From the NCBI GenBank assembly GCA_947179485.1, contig OX359247.1, forward strand, positions 45,791,131 to 45,855,130: DNA of 64,000 nt, read 5' to 3'. The stretch is from Allacma fusca (lineage: Eukaryota > Arthropoda > Collembola > Symphypleona > Sminthuridae). The translations under genes were made by a program, and so were the position numbers. A model generated the notes under the pieces. It was given only the letters and a program-made list of their open reading frames with translations, searched no databases and was not told where the DNA came from. This document shows, one piece after another, positions 1 through 12,747 of the stretch; position 1 is the first letter of the stretch, and each line of letters opens with the position of its first letter.

Positions 1-945
1 GATTTGTTATGACATCAGGGAATCACAAGCGCTGAATGATTTTGTACTGGGGTTATAAATTGACCGTTAGAATATGCAAACGAAAGCACAGGTATACATA
101 TTTGATACCAAAATAACAATATTTTGTTGTATGGTTTGAAGAACATACAGAAACAAAACAAAAGGCATCTAATTATCATGAAATTAATAATCATAAATTA
201 CCAAAAAAAAAATCATCTCATCACAAAATTGTAAACGAGAAGCACTTTACACACAAAGATTCAAAGGAACTGACTCGATGTTTTGGAAACCTAAATATTT
301 GAATTAAAACCCTTTCGGTCCCTTTTCAGCAATACCCTTTCGGATGAATTATATAATGAATGAGCCATGTTATTCAAGATTTTTGGAAAATGAATTCAAA
401 TGCGCCAAATGTTAAAGATATCTATATTTTGGTTTGAGCGTAAATACATACTAGATATAGAGATCAGACTCGATAAAATAGAGGTAAATAACTGATAGAT
501 TATCTGTTAAATCCACACGGTGTCACACGTGGATATATCAATTACACAAAATTATTCATGTTGAGAAACTGCACGTAAAAAAGATTTTGATTAAAATCAA
601 CACTGCGCAATTTTAGGAAGGAATGCTGAGTTTATTTAATTCCCTCACACTTTTATTATTTAATGCAAAAACATTTCTGCAAACCTTGTCGAGTTGACTA
701 TGTGAAGTGTTTTTCTCTCACGATCAAGATTAATTCATAACTACAACTTCCTAACAAAGATTTTCACATAGATATCAAGTTGCACATGCTGAGATTAATT
801 AAAGCTTTTTGAAGTAAGTATGACTAGGAAATTATTGTTCGGATTTTGTTTCTGAGGAGCGGGTATCTCTCCCTCTTCTGTGCAAATGATAAGCGTTTTT
901 CTCATGTGTACCCCACGTCTCTGAAATTGCATAGTATTAGAATTC
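1..945. other. intergenic, no gene seen
   Basis: I see no coding segment here. Candidate polyadenylation hexamers for the minus-strand GPCR gene (TTTATT on the plus strand) lie near 631-636 and 652-657, about 290 bases past its stop codon. The rest is AT-rich sequence without visible repeats. Confidence 0.4.
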
Positions 946-3900
946 TTATTGTTCATATTTCTTGTCTAAATTCCCTACATGCTCAAGTTGCAAAGAATTA
1001 TATGGAAACTTAAAATACACACGTTTTAAAATGTTATACTTCTCCTGTAACTGGTCCTTGATTTCAACTTTGCACACAAAAATCCAGAAAATGCCAACTG
1101 CGTGGAGGATGTTGTAGACGTCAAAAACAGACCAATACCATTTGACATCCTCACCGGCAGCAAACCAAGCAATGAGCTCAAAAATCCAAGTGATGCCCAT
1201 TATCACAAAGAGTTTCAAATATAGCGTATACCTGCATCAAATTATTTATGAATTCCCAAATTTATCGTTCTCACGATCATTTAACTCCATCGTAACTTTA
1301 TCTACCTTCCTCTGGATTTCTGGGAACTAGCACTTGCTGCTTCCTTAGTGTCCTGTTTAAAGTCGCATAGAGTTTTCACCACAAGCCCAGAAAATATTAA
1401 ATTAATTATGTAGAGGACCAGGTTGACTAGAGTGACATAGTACAAAGCACTGTTTTTGGCCACACTGCACACATCCTGCCCATAGAGCGGCTTGTACACC
1501 CAAGTATCTTCCAAACTGATAATTTCAAATTCCATAAATTAAAACTTAGACAGATAATCATATTGGAATTGAGAAATATTGTCAGAATGTTATTGAATCC
1601 ATTACATCCTGTAGTATAATTTTTGAATAAATAATGAATAATTAAGTATACTGGAAAAACGCACTCCTTGCATGCCACGTCAATTGATATCGCAATCAAA
1701 ACAACAACAGTGGGAACACCGAAACCGAAACAAGTATAACGCATGAATTTCTTGTACCCTTTTGACCTCGATGATGCCGGAGCCAAGGAGCTGTAAAATA
1801 TTTTTCAACGATAAAATGAAACTTCCTAAAACACTTGCTTTATCAGCCCATGATTAGACAGAATATCGTCGTTGAAGAGGCAAAATGGAATACATGCATT
1901 TTCGATTAAAATCAAAATGGTCTACATGCAGTTTTACTAAATGCAAAATGGAATAGATGCATCAAGTTTTAAAATCAATATGGTCTACTTACAATTTCGT
2001 CTAAAAGCAAAATGGTCTACATACAATTTCGCTTTAAAGCAGAATGGCCATTATGAAAGTATACACACATGTAGACCATTTTGCTTTTAGTGAAAACTGC
2101 ATGTAGTTCATTTTGCTTTTATGAAGGCTTGCAACTATTCCGTTTTGCCTTTAAGGAAAAAGGCATGTAGACCATTTTGCTTCTAGTCGAAATTGCACGT
2201 AGTCCATTTTGCCTCTTCAGCGACGATATATATATAAATATTTATGAATAGAAACCTTAAGGTTGTCCAAAGGTCGAAGCATAAAACAGTTAGCCAAGAA
2301 AACATGGCAATATCAAAAAAATGATTCAGCACTCCTAATTCAAATGAATTATTATTACTCTTCCTTAAATTAGTTGTAATTAGTTGTAAATTAGTAAATA
2401 TGAATTGATGACATGAAATTCATAAATAATTCATAGCCCAATACAAACCAATAACAACACAAGTAGGTGAGCCAGGCCGGATGCCATTCCTCTCTTGGAA
2501 CAATCCGACGCCATAAGCAAAGGCTGATGTAATGAGGTTAAAAAACACGCATATTGAAAATGTTGTAATTGTCCACCCATGGATATTTTGCTTGTCCCAA
2601 AGCAAGCAGTAGACGATGACTGTGAGCAGGGCAAAAATTGATGAAGTAATGAGTGTAGGTAGGTAAATTTTTGATGGGGTTAAGTTCGTCGGAGGTGGCT
2701 ATATTACAGATTTAAATACAAATTCAGGATCAATAATATCAATATAGATAATTACAGATGTTATCTCATTAATTTGTTTGAAGAAAAGTTTATACTCCAA
2801 AAACTTTAAAATAGCAATTGCACAAAGGCAGTCGTAATATATATATATATAGATATATACTTTTTCACAATGAAGAATTACTATGTTTCGTTCCGTAGCT
2901 TCAAACTCAGGAACAACTTCCATATCCCACATTCGATCAAGGCAGAAACCTGTTTTTATCTGCTGCCATTGATGATTACTATTTTTCCTGGTCATGACTT
3001 CTCCCCCCTCTAAGATTCGGATTCTTGATACGTACAAAAATATTTTGAAGTTTTAGTATCTAGGCATAAATATTATCCTATCATGCGTGTAGTTTATTTT
3101 TTACTAAATTTTGAAGTCGTGGTTAGTAACATAAACAAAAATTTTGGCAGAAGCATTAAAAAAGAATTATTATTTTGAAACTCACATTCCTTGATTGTAT
3201 GTGTGCATTTCGTGAGCCGGTTTGCTGGGTGAAATGATTTGAAATGGTCTACATGGAACTTTGCTGTGAGTGAAATGAACTGAATTATTTTTCTCAGATT
3301 TGGGAAAGAGACTTCTTGATCCGGGAAGGAGTTTGTAAATAATTGGTTGCCATTCTGGAACAGGAACTTCGTCACATGAGAATGGCTGAGGTCGGCTGAA
3401 GTTAAAGGAAATGACCTGGCTAGTAGCACAGCATTTTGGCAAGCAAATGTCGCTATTACCGCAATCCGGAAGACAAACTTGAACTTGAATGTACTCATCT
3501 GTTATTCTTTCCCGTTGAAAAAATAAAACAGACGCTCTTATAGAATGTCATTTAATGTTACATTAAAATAATGTATCTAATTTCCGAAAGGAAACTAATC
3601 TTTACAAAATAAAAAAAATCAAATCACTCGGATATGCAGTAACGTTCCATGGAATTCCATTCGAATGTATTGTTCCGGGTAGTTTTGAAGGTGCCCTCGG
3701 GTGTCCAGTAGAAATCATTTAAAATGTACTGATTCTGCTTCCCAATCCTCCTAAGCTTGAAGTTATTCCGCCGGGGCAAGTTGTGCACTATTACCCCTTG
3801 ACTACTGCAGTTAAAACCCTGGTCCTTGAGAGTAAAACGGTACAGGTCATTTCCAAGCAATGTCTTCCAGTAAATCTCCGCCTTCTCACTTATGGGAGCC

Positions 3901-4046
3901 CTTAATGACGTAGGAATCCTTATTCTGTTCTGGAACACTTGGGTCGAACATTTAAAAATGAATGGTTGGGTGGCTGGGAGTGATCCGGGTAAAAACGCTA
4001 TAAAAGAGGTCCAACTTATTACAAGAAACTCAGTAGCTTTAAACAT
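946..4046 (-). CDS. Methuselah-like secretin-family GPCR
   Basis: Eight coding exons on the minus strand: 4046-3628, 3506-3186, 2987-2861, 2698-2449, 2334-2256, 1790-1665, 1515-1306 and 1231-946. They sum to 1818 bases, or 605 aa plus stop, with every splice phase matching. The ATG opens a signal peptide (about residues 1-26). The ectodomain runs to about residue 289 and holds a cysteine cluster (CLPDCGNSDICLPKCC) and the motif GFCLDRMW. Seven membrane segments follow. TM1 is around TLITSSIFALLTVIVYCLL, TM3 carries SWLTVLCFDLWTT, TM4 follows KFMRYTCFGFGVP, and TM6/TM7 carry YLKLFVIMGITWIFEL and WSVFDVYNILHAVGIFWIF. These TM3-TM7 signatures are those of Methuselah-type family B receptors, which sit in the plasma membrane and couple to G proteins. 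The ligand cannot be told. The intron between exons 5 and 6 carries an inverted-repeat element. The exon 6/7 junction (donor GTGCGT at 1664) was chosen because only it keeps the frame. Confidence 0.92.
1863..2229. mobile_element. MITE-like inverted-repeat element in a GPCR intron
   Basis: The ends are inverted repeats of about 26 bases. The left end reads TCGTCGTTGAAGAGGCAAAA and the right end is its complement with one mismatch. Both ends are flanked by TA, which would fit a Tc1/mariner-type duplication. Inside, CAAAATGG and TCTACATGCA recur in both orientations, so the element could fold into a long hairpin. It lies wholly inside an intron of the GPCR gene, between the TM3 and TM4 exons. 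Confidence 0.75.
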
Positions 4047-5830
4047 TTTGAAATGTGGGATTATATTTTAAAACTTTAAGAGAAATCGATACGGAAGTAT
4101 GTAGTTTCAAATTTATGCTAGGCCACCAACAGCCTCGATTTCTTTCCAATAATAGTAAAGGGCACATGTTATTACATGGACGTGATAGAAACAACTTGTA
4201 TAGGTTGCATTCTACCTCTCAAGTATTTTTATAGACTATGTCCAGAAGAATCAAGAACGGAAGAGACAGACCGCAGAGTTTGGGTTTAGTTGGTCACGTA
4301 AGACCAAGTCGGTTTTGTAAACCTTGATCCCCTGTTTATTATTATTTTTAGTGACTATTATATGCACACATTCCTATAAAATCATTTGTAAAAATACTAA
4401 AAATAATATGTATTAATTGCTTCAAACATTTATTATACATTTTTTCTTAGATTATTTTTTTTGACTCAAGCTTAAATGTATCTACAAAAATTTTTACATT
4501 TAGTTCAAAACAGTTTTGCTAAATTTTGCTCTATTTTGCAGTCTTTGCTAAATTAAATTATACTTACATGTACGAGAATGTACTTATGAGAAAATGCGGA
4601 GAGAAACACGACGAAATTAAATATATTAAGGCTTAACTATTGATTTGTTCAAATTGGCGAATAAAAATGTAAAAATATAAATCATATTGACATTAATGTC
4701 ATATAACAATTTCACATCTTGATTACATTCCAAAGACGTTGTGGTTGCTCAAACTGCCCAGAGAAGACAATTATAGAGGAAATGTAAATTATGACTAAAC
4801 ATAGACTGAAAATACCGTATTACTTAAATACATAATTACGTACAAGTGTCACATTCTGCACTCACTGATGACACATTTGTACGTTTTTGTCATTTTAAGA
4901 GCATGTATTAATTATTTAAATCTAAACATTGCCTATACGAATACGGTCAATCCAGTGCCTATTTACTTTTTTACGTCAAATAAATATTTATTTATTATAG
5001 AGGATGAATATATGCACAAAATGTGACTCTGTAAATGCTCTGAATGTTTTGAAGGAAAAATTTGTGGAAATCATTAAGCCAGAACGTTTAGAAAAACATG
5101 ATGAATAATACTTTAAAATAATTTACCGAGGTCAAACAGGTCAGTTTATTTCATTTGAAGCAACTTCATGCCTCTGACTTGTTCATTGCTATGCAAAGTT
5201 TGACTAATTTTCATATATTTCGGGCTTAGTGCTGTTCCCAAACTGTTGAATGGAAGGAGGGACAGCTTATCGCATTTTCGGCTTTCAAAGAGGCTTTAAT
5301 CTCTGAAACTTTGTAAACTAACAAAGATACTATTTACTGATTATTGTTCGCAATACGCAACCCTAATTTCCCTTATTTATTTAATTCATTCATGACGCTT
5401 GCAAAGTATTTCTGACTTTAAACCACAAGCTCATACAACAGAAATATGTACATGGGAAATCGCTCATGGAACTGCACTTGGAATTATGATTCTATTTTGC
5501 AAAACTTTTCCCCCACGTTTAATTATTACGCTACTGCACGCTCGTTATTTGATAGCTGACTAATGGCTCAAATTAATGCGTTTCCTTGTGAAGTTGTGAG
5601 AACTGTAGTAGATTTGCAGAAAATAGAAAATATTGAAATGTTGTAGTTACTATGTGCCAATTGAGGCTCAGCAGCATGTGCTACAAAGATACACTCCTTT
5701 CTCCAAACAATGCCCCAGTTGACATTTAATGTCCGGTAATTTTGGGATTACTCGTAGTACACTTATACTAATATGCAATGATTACGTGTCGATTAAAATG
5801 AATCAACAGGAAAATGATGTTAATTGTAGG
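4047..5830. other. intergenic, no gene seen
   Basis: About 1.8 kb between the divergently transcribed GPCR and crystallin-like genes. It must hold both upstream regions. Apart from the TATA box at its right edge I see no coding or repeat structure. Confidence 0.4.
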
Positions 5831-5838
5831 TATAAATA
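5831..5838 (+). promoter_or_regulatory. TATA box of first beta/gamma-crystallin gene
   Basis: TATAAATA lies 93 bases upstream of the ATG at 5924. Transcription would start near 5861-5866. The paralog at 13904 has the same TATAAATA at the same distance (13811-13818), which supports both. Confidence 0.7.
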
Positions 5839-5923
5839 GTGTCAATTCCTCTTCTTCAAAATAGTATCACACCTGACATCAAGTTGATTTGAAATCAAGA
5901 AAAGAATTTAGAGATATTTCACA

Positions 5924-6729
5924 ATGGCCAGAACGACTTTAAGCCTCATTCTCCTATCCATCATCGCTACTCAAGCCATGGCCCAACTTAGCCAAACAAT
6001 TGAGCTTTACACTGAAAAGGATTGCAGGGGTCGGAAGATTAGAATTAGTGAACAATACGTTGAGGACTTAGGGGTGTTGGCGTGGAATGACATTGCCAAG
6101 TCCGCTTCTGTTACCGGAGGGTAAGAAAAAAGCCCTTAATATTGGAATTAATTTTTGAATTTTTTAGGAATAGTTAATAAACAATATTTCTAATAAAAAA
6201 GTCATTCGAGTAATATGCATATCACTGGTATAAATTTTCAGTATGCTAATATGCAGTAAATATTCTTCTAATACATACAGTAATACTTGTCTTGATTTTG
6301 AACAGCTGGATTTTATACGAGCATGGTTTCTACAACCGAGGTAGTAATTCTGGCACTGAGTTCATTGCAAATAGTGACTGCACAAATTTACAATATCTTC
6401 CTGAGAAAGTTTCATCACTTCGTTTTGCTGGGGACAAGAGTAATTACCGCATAAACTCCGTGACTCTATACAAGTCTAGGTACTTTCAAGAAGATGAGGA
6501 GTTCACTACACAGGATCTCCGAAACTTGAACATGCAAGAGCAGGCTTCCTTCATTATCACTGGGAAAGCAGGATGGACTTTCTACGACAGAACAAATTTC
6601 CAAGGGAACTCCATTTGTGTGTCCCCACCAAACACAGACAGCCCTGATCCATATTTCGTCCCTGATATGGACCAGATTCTCAATATCCGTTTCAATTCTA
6701 TTCGGTCCATTAAGTTGGGCTGTGCTTAG
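5924..6729 (+). CDS. secreted beta/gamma-crystallin domain protein (copy 1)
   Basis: Two exons, 5924-6120 and 6306-6729, with a phase 2 intron of 185 bp (donor GTAAGA, acceptor AACAG). They sum to 621 bases, 206 aa. The signal peptide covers about residues 1-20 (hydrophobic LSLILLSIIATQAMAQ). The mature part shows four Greek-key units, recognisable by IELYTEKDCRGRKI, WILYEHGFYNRGS, VTLYKSRYFQEDEEF and WTFYDRTNFQGNSICV, and ends with FNSIRSIKLGC. That is two beta/gamma-crystallin domains, a fold used for structural or calcium-binding secreted proteins. The exact role is unknown. Exon 1 ends after the first Greek key, as in the paralog at 13904-14773. AATAAA signals sit at 6867 and 6877. Confidence 0.9.
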
Positions 6730-6866
6730 ATTAATGAGAGTCATGTAATCATTACGTATTGCTGTAGTAATTATATATATCTAGATTTTTGATTTAAATC
6801 CCTCAGTGGAACTGATTTTCATCAATGCAAACCAAATTTCAATCATGTATGGCAATTGGGATTAAC

Positions 6867-6882
6867 AATAAATGTAAATAAA
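6867..6882 (+). promoter_or_regulatory. polyadenylation signals
   Basis: Two AATAAA hexamers (6867-6872 and 6877-6882), about 140 bases past the stop of the first crystallin-like gene. Confidence 0.55.
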
Positions 6883-7384
6883 ATTAATATGTGATTATGT
6901 CCGCATCAAACCATGATCATTCCTATACCGTCTCTATTGCGCATATGTACCTATTTATATGCTGAAATAGTATTTATACACAAATGTAATTATATTTAAT
7001 ATCACTCAAATAAAGATGCTAAATAAAATGGAATTGAGCAATATTACAACAGAGGAACAACTTTTAAATGCAAATTTAAATTGTACTCCAAATTTTTATT
7101 GAAGGTTGCTACATCAAACGTTTTAACTATAAAAATTTTAAAGCTTGAAACTTCCCAAGAACTTGATCTAGGTGAGGAGACTGACTTTGTGCTGAGGACA
7201 GGGTGCATATTAATAATTATTAAAGTCTATCATACGTAATTAGGCACATAACGATAATATAAACATATGTGTGGAAAGAGCTTAACTACTTCATCATCAG
7301 AGTTTCAAAGAAATTCAAGCAAAAAAGAATTAAGTTTGGGCCACGCAAGCAGCAGATAGTGGTAACAATCTATTCCCAAGAATT

Positions 7385-10334
7385 TTAACTTGCTAACTTC
7401 TGCACTTCCATAGGGTACAATAATTCTGGCTTATTGTCCTTTTTGGTTATTGTCATAATAATTGCTACCAGGAGAGCTATGGTTAAAATAGGAACCACTA
7501 CCCACCGACAAATATTTAAGATTTTAAGTGGGATCAGAAGTTTGGCACGCAGTAGAGCCAGATTTTCGTCATCCATCTCTGCTATCTGAAACAATCATAG
7601 TGGATGTCATAAAACCTTTTTTAATGCTCTTCATCCTCTCCCCACTAGCTACTACAAGGAACAGTAAGGTAAAAACAATGCCGTGTTTCAATTTCAAGAG
7701 AATTTCGTTCTAGATCTGAAATTTACTATACATTGAATTGATCAGCATTTGAGGATACTAGCGGTGAGGAAATTAAAGTAAAAGAAGTTTTCCAGGTCAA
7801 CCCTAACAAATAGTTTTGTTTTCTCTGGATGATTTTGCTTCACATTCCCTGCCGCTGTAACAAAAATGTTGGTTTAGCCAGTGGGGAACGTGTTACAAAA
7901 TCTACCCAAAACATTTGTGCAATAGTATCTTATTCCAGGTTGTACACAAATCTTTTCCCCATTCAATGGCTTGTAGTAGATCTAGTGAGGACGAATATGA
8001 TTTCTTGGCACTCTGGACACACATTAATTGTAAATTAATCAATCATGTACGGATTGTTTAGGTAAAACATAAGAACCAATAAGTTCACAAAATAAAATAT
8101 TTTGGAGTTAATCTAGGTAATTTACAAGTCTAAAATATTTACAAGTTAGCACCTCTTCTATCCAAAAAATTGGAATGAAGGTTTGCGGAATATTCTCGAA
8201 ACCCACTATATTAGGCAAGGTTTGGTATTCAAGATTTAGCTGGGTACGCCGAACCAGTCGGATTAGTAATCCAGAATTCTAAAACAAGTGTAAATAAGTT
8301 AAGACATTGTAAAAACATTCAAGTATTGTACAAAAAGTCTAACAGCACACCGGTTCAATATCAAGCTCTGTAGCAAAAGCAGCGTCCTTGAGCTTCTTAA
8401 CAACCACATCATCTAAAATACTCTCAGATGCGCCAATAAGGTGTGGTCGAGAGATGGTAATTGGAGCACCTGCAATCGTAGCACAATTTATCTCAAAAAC
8501 ATTGACCACGTGGAAAACAATTAATTTAAAATGTGATCATAAATATTACCCCCTTTGCAAGCAAACAATCTTATTATCCCTCGCAGGCAATTCTTCGCTA
8601 AATTGTAGCCAGGGTCTGTGCAGAAACACCTATTATCCTCATTTACATCTGGATGTTCTATCATTTCCCAAGGTACCTAAAAATACGTTTTTGCAATAAC
8701 CATTATAAAACATTTTAAATGCAATACTGAATTCCCACTTACATAGAGACATATTTACATTTATGTTATTCACTACTTATGCTTTACTTGTTAGTTACCT
8801 CAAAATGATAGGCATCTATCCCCTTCAAGAAATGCTCTTTCTGAAAGGTCATGTAGATTGACCGGCAGATAATGTCCGCAAATATGCGAATAGTTGTGTC
8901 TTTACGAACATAAGGAGGGAAAATGGTGCCGTCTGTCCCATTGATCTCGTTGCAATACTGTGTCGTTCCAGGAGTAATTGACGGATTCGTCCACCAAGGG
9001 AGTTGCCTTTGATTGTTGAAGGATACGATTCTTCCTAGATCCTCCTGACGCTGGGTTCCTCGCTTTACTACAAACTCTTCTGATGGCGTTGCATTTCTCT
9101 ACAGAAAAAGAGTTTCAATATTTCTTCATGTGTTGACGATGCTTATTTTTTTTTATGTTTATAAACAAATTTTGATTGGCGAAACGTGCATTAAACTTTG
9201 ATTGAATCGAAGTTAGGAGATTCGGAGCAGACATGTTATACCTATGTATGTTTGAATTTAGAAAAAACTCTTCTCGAAGGAAATATATTGAAAAGTTGGA
9301 AAAGCCATACCCCGTTAAAATATGCAAATAAAGTACCATCGCCGAATTCCGAGGGTAACTCAGCGTTAGTGAAGTCACCCAAGACCCCGTACATCGGAAT
9401 CAATTCCACTCCATTGAAGCTAATATCCCGAACTGTTACCCCCCGCCGGATAATTGTCTCATTTTGACTAATAAAGTAATTATTGAGGATGAAATTTGCG
9501 AAGGAAGTGTATAAGTGTTGGTACAGCATAGTGGCCACGGACTGCAGTATCAAAATCATTGTATGTAAGAATAATGGGATAGTTGTGTATGCCAGTTTGA
9601 GATTCTGATTGCAATCTTGTAAAATATGGTTGTGATGAACCTTACAATGAAAGGGATGTTCACTACATTGAGGACGTCCTCCTCGCTCCCAGCAGATAGG
9701 TCCGACCGGAAGTAGTAATAAACAGTTTCTTGGTAAGTTGCTGTGTCTTCCTCATCATTCATAGCTGTGACGTTCTTTAGGCGCATCTCTCTGTTAAATT
9801 GTATTAAATAATTTTAATAGAGTTATTCTACCACTCAAGAACTCATGTACCCTTCTAGAGAGAGAAGTGCATGTCATATGCATGTTGGCATAATAATGAC
9901 GAAAGTTTAATTTTCGAAAATTGGTGTATTTAATTTGAATTGGACACGTTTCCTCACTGCCAGACATACGGACCAACTTCCTCCACTTCGAACTTGGAAC
10001 CTCTGAGAACGGCCTCCACATTTGTCACATTGTAGAAATAAATTGATAGTAGAATTGGAATGGTTACGTTTGACCACTTGTCCCAGGTTTCGGACCCACT
10101 AATCAGCTGGGCTCTCTGACACACGTCACAAATGTCGTACAAATAACTTACTTAATGAACATAACTTCCAAATCATGATAAAAATTGCTTCCTGGTTATG
10201 AAATAATTTTTAAATAAATATTATTGAATTACCTCTCGTATCTTCATCTGAATGAAGAGAGGCAAGCCGACGTAAAAGATCAGAATTGATAAAGACAGCA
10301 TTACAGCTGCACCTGAAATTATTGCTCTCCTCAT
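7385..10334 (-). CDS. CD36/SCARB-like scavenger receptor with a one-base frameshift
   Basis: Nine coding exons on the minus strand: 10334-10233, 10115-9958, 9790-9646, 9541-9311, 9098-8800, 8676-8550, 8469-8351, 8278-8153 and 7585-7385. The N-terminal membrane anchor lies around MLSLSILIFYVGLPLF and the C-terminal one around WVVVPILTIALLVAIIMTI. Between them are CD36-family marks: GSETWDKW, FYNVTN, EVGPYVW, FADIICRSIY, the cysteine block NRCFC...CLRG...CKGGAP, SRPHLIG and LDIEP. Full length would be about 502 aa, normal for this family, whose members bind lipids, lipoproteins or carotenoids at the cell surface. Exon 5 is 299 bases, one short of whole codons. The frame breaks at a GGG run near 8821-8823, just where the expected KGIDAYHF begins. 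All other phases match, so this is either an assembly error or a recent mutation. A splice acceptor 13 bases before the ATG points to a 5' UTR intron. Confidence 0.9.
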
Positions 10335-10510
10335 CTTCTGGAACGAGCTGAAAGAGATCAGAATGTAAAAATATTACAAAAAAAGGCGTACTTCGTGGCT
10401 CCTTACAATTAGGCAATTTACGCCAACAATTTTTTAAAGGAAACACAGACACTACTCTAATCTGGAAAAATAATTTTTTGGTAATTAGAACCAACCTCTA
10501 TGGTGAGTAG

Positions 10511-11116
10511 TAGAGCTTCCTTCGGGTTTCCGAAATCCCGAAGTTCCGTGTTCGGAAACGGAACGGAACAATTTCGGAACATTCTTTTTGTTCCGTCATT
10601 GAATCGGGACAAAACCGGAACATGAGCACTTGTACCGATGATATTGGGACCGGGACAGTTCACAGCATCGGTACGAAAACTGTCACATAAAATTTATGCC
10701 ATCGGAAAGCGGAATTGTTCTGTTCCGTTCCGTTCCGATACCGGTACAGTTAATGAAGTATCCTTACTTTTTTAAAATACAGAAAGGAATTATTTATAAT
10801 CAAATATCAAACTTGAACATAAATATTGTTGTAGAAATATTACAGGTAGTGCAAATTGCATTTCATGTACATGTAATAAAAAATCCCGGGAAGCTTCGGA
10901 ACGGAACGGGTTCGGAACAGAAAAACCAGCATAATCCGGAACGGAACACAAACTGTGACGGAAACAAAAATTTACTTCTTTGTTCCGAACGATTTCATTT
11001 AAAATATTCCGATGTCCCGACAGTCGGAACGGAACCGGGAACGATATTATTTGTAGGTTTCGGAACGGAACGGAATTTTCTACGGAACAAAAATGTTGAA
11101 CACATTGGAAGCTCTA
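10511..11116. mobile_element. hAT-like non-autonomous element, GGAAC word family
   Basis: The terminal inverted repeat is TAGAGCTTCC at the left and its complement at the right. An exact 8-bp duplication, GTGAGTAG, flanks it at 10503-10510 and 11117-11124. The interior is dominated by GGAACGGAAC and its complement (TTCCGTTCC) in both orientations. It sits about 180 bases upstream of the CD36 start codon. Open frames crossing it are by-products of the repeated word. Confidence 0.88.
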
Positions 11117-11591
11117 GTGAGTAGTATCGCTTTCAAGACATGAAGAGAACAAGACTACTGAAACAGAATAATTCACATTGAATATGTCGTCGATATAAAA
11201 ACTGTGTGAATGAACTCAACCTAAATCCTTGATTTGTACAAAAAGTAATTATCCGTAAGGTCTTTTACTCTTCTTGTTGTAAATGTCACATTTATGTGAT
11301 TCAATTTTATCCAGCCCGGATTTTAGTTAGGCAGGTAATGGTCTTTTCTTCTGAAAATTCAGTTATGTATCTGTATATTAGGCGCTTACTAGTCTTAATC
11401 AATAGGGCATCATTTAAAGACATCATTAAACATATTGTATGAAATATTTAAACCCAGTAGTCATGTAAGTACAATTGCAAGTACCTGTGAAATTAATATT
11501 AGTAATTACGTGTGTAAGGTCAGAGTTTTTGTATTATATTCCTACAACATTACACAATTTGTCTTGGAATACATATATGTGAACCTGTCGT

Positions 11592-12747
11592 CCCAGTCAC
11601 TCAAAACTGTATGGGATTCCTATAGGATGCAAGTTCTGTGAGAAAATGTACCAGAAATCCCATAAGCGATATATGTAGGTTCTTATAGAAATCATTCAGC
11701 TCGTCAGAAAATTGCACGCGATTCATATAAGTTAGGGTATCATAGGAAGTTTTTAGAAAAATCCTATAGTTGGGTAGCACAAATCTTGTAAGTGCGAGTA
11801 CCATAGGACATTTTCAGAAAAATCCTATAAGTTGGGGTACCATAGGAAGTTTTTTAAAAAATCCTATAAGTTGGGTGCCACATACCCTGCAAGCTGGAGT
11901 ACCATAGGACATTTTCAGAAAAATCCTATAGTTTGGGGGCACCATAGGACATTTTCAGAAAAATCCTATAGTTTGGGGGCACCATAGGGCATTTTCAGAA
12001 AAATCCTATAGTTTGGGGGCACCATAGGACATTTTCAGAAAAATCCTATAGTTTGGGGGTACCATAGGACATTTTTAGAAAAATCCTGTACTTGCTTTGA
12101 CAAGGATTCTGCGCTCCTCGGCATTTGTACAAGACATAGATTAGAAAAACTGTCAAATTCTCCATACTTCATCAACAGCAGTTGACGTTCACATGTTCTT
12201 TGGTGGTGATGGACGCCAAATCAAATTACCTGTTCTCTATTTTGTTTCAATTTTAACTTAAAATTATCCACAGTAAGACAAGTGGAAAATATAACTAGTG
12301 TGTGATTGTTGTTGTTTTTTTTGAATTCCTACGTGAATTTATTTACTTGTGGATGCAATTTTATTTTGTAAAGTGTTTCATGTTATTTCCACATAGAACT
12401 ACAGTGTAGGGTGTATTACGGATGACAACTTGAGAAGATGTAAATGTTTACGGCAGTTAGCTTAATTGTTGAGACAATCGTAAATATTGATACTATTTAC
12501 AATTGTCTAAAAATTAAACTAACTGTAATAAAGATAGTTATGTAGTTTTAATTTTGGAGGAAAATGGAGTAGAGGTAGAGAAGTGCATAAGATAATTATG
12601 AATTTTCAACTATAGGACAACCTGGAGAAAATCCCATACGAGGTTGGGACTAGTAACTATGGGAAAGTATAGGATCCCGTAGTAAAATCGTTTCAGATAT
12701 CGTCCGCAAATCTGATACTTTTATCCTATAGATTTCGAGTGACTGGG
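11592..12747. mobile_element. inverted-repeat element with a 41-bp tandem array (CCTATAG word)
   Basis: The ends are CCCAGTCACTC and its exact complement. From about 11790 to 12090 a unit of roughly 41 bases is tandemly repeated (each copy has CCATAGGACATTTTCAGAAA and then ATCCTATAG). CCTATAG and CTATAGG recur elsewhere inside. I could not find a convincing target duplication (flanks CCTGTCGT and GTGGGGAG), so the superfamily is open, although the organisation resembles the other word-based elements here. Confidence 0.7.

Noticed and set aside
3094-3498. 134-codon minus-strand frame starting MSTFKFKFVFRIAVIATF with a signal-peptide look
   Set aside because: It overlaps GPCR exon 2 in another frame. 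Only the other frame (CLPDCGNSDICLPKCC) joins in phase to both neighbouring exons, so this is a shadow.
10696-11124. 142-codon plus-strand frame
   Set aside because: Lies within the GGAAC word element and has no recognisable protein features.
11790-12090. Regular tandem repeats that might suggest a CRISPR array
   Set aside because: Units are contiguous with no unique spacers, lie inside an inverted-repeat element, and the genome is eukaryotic.
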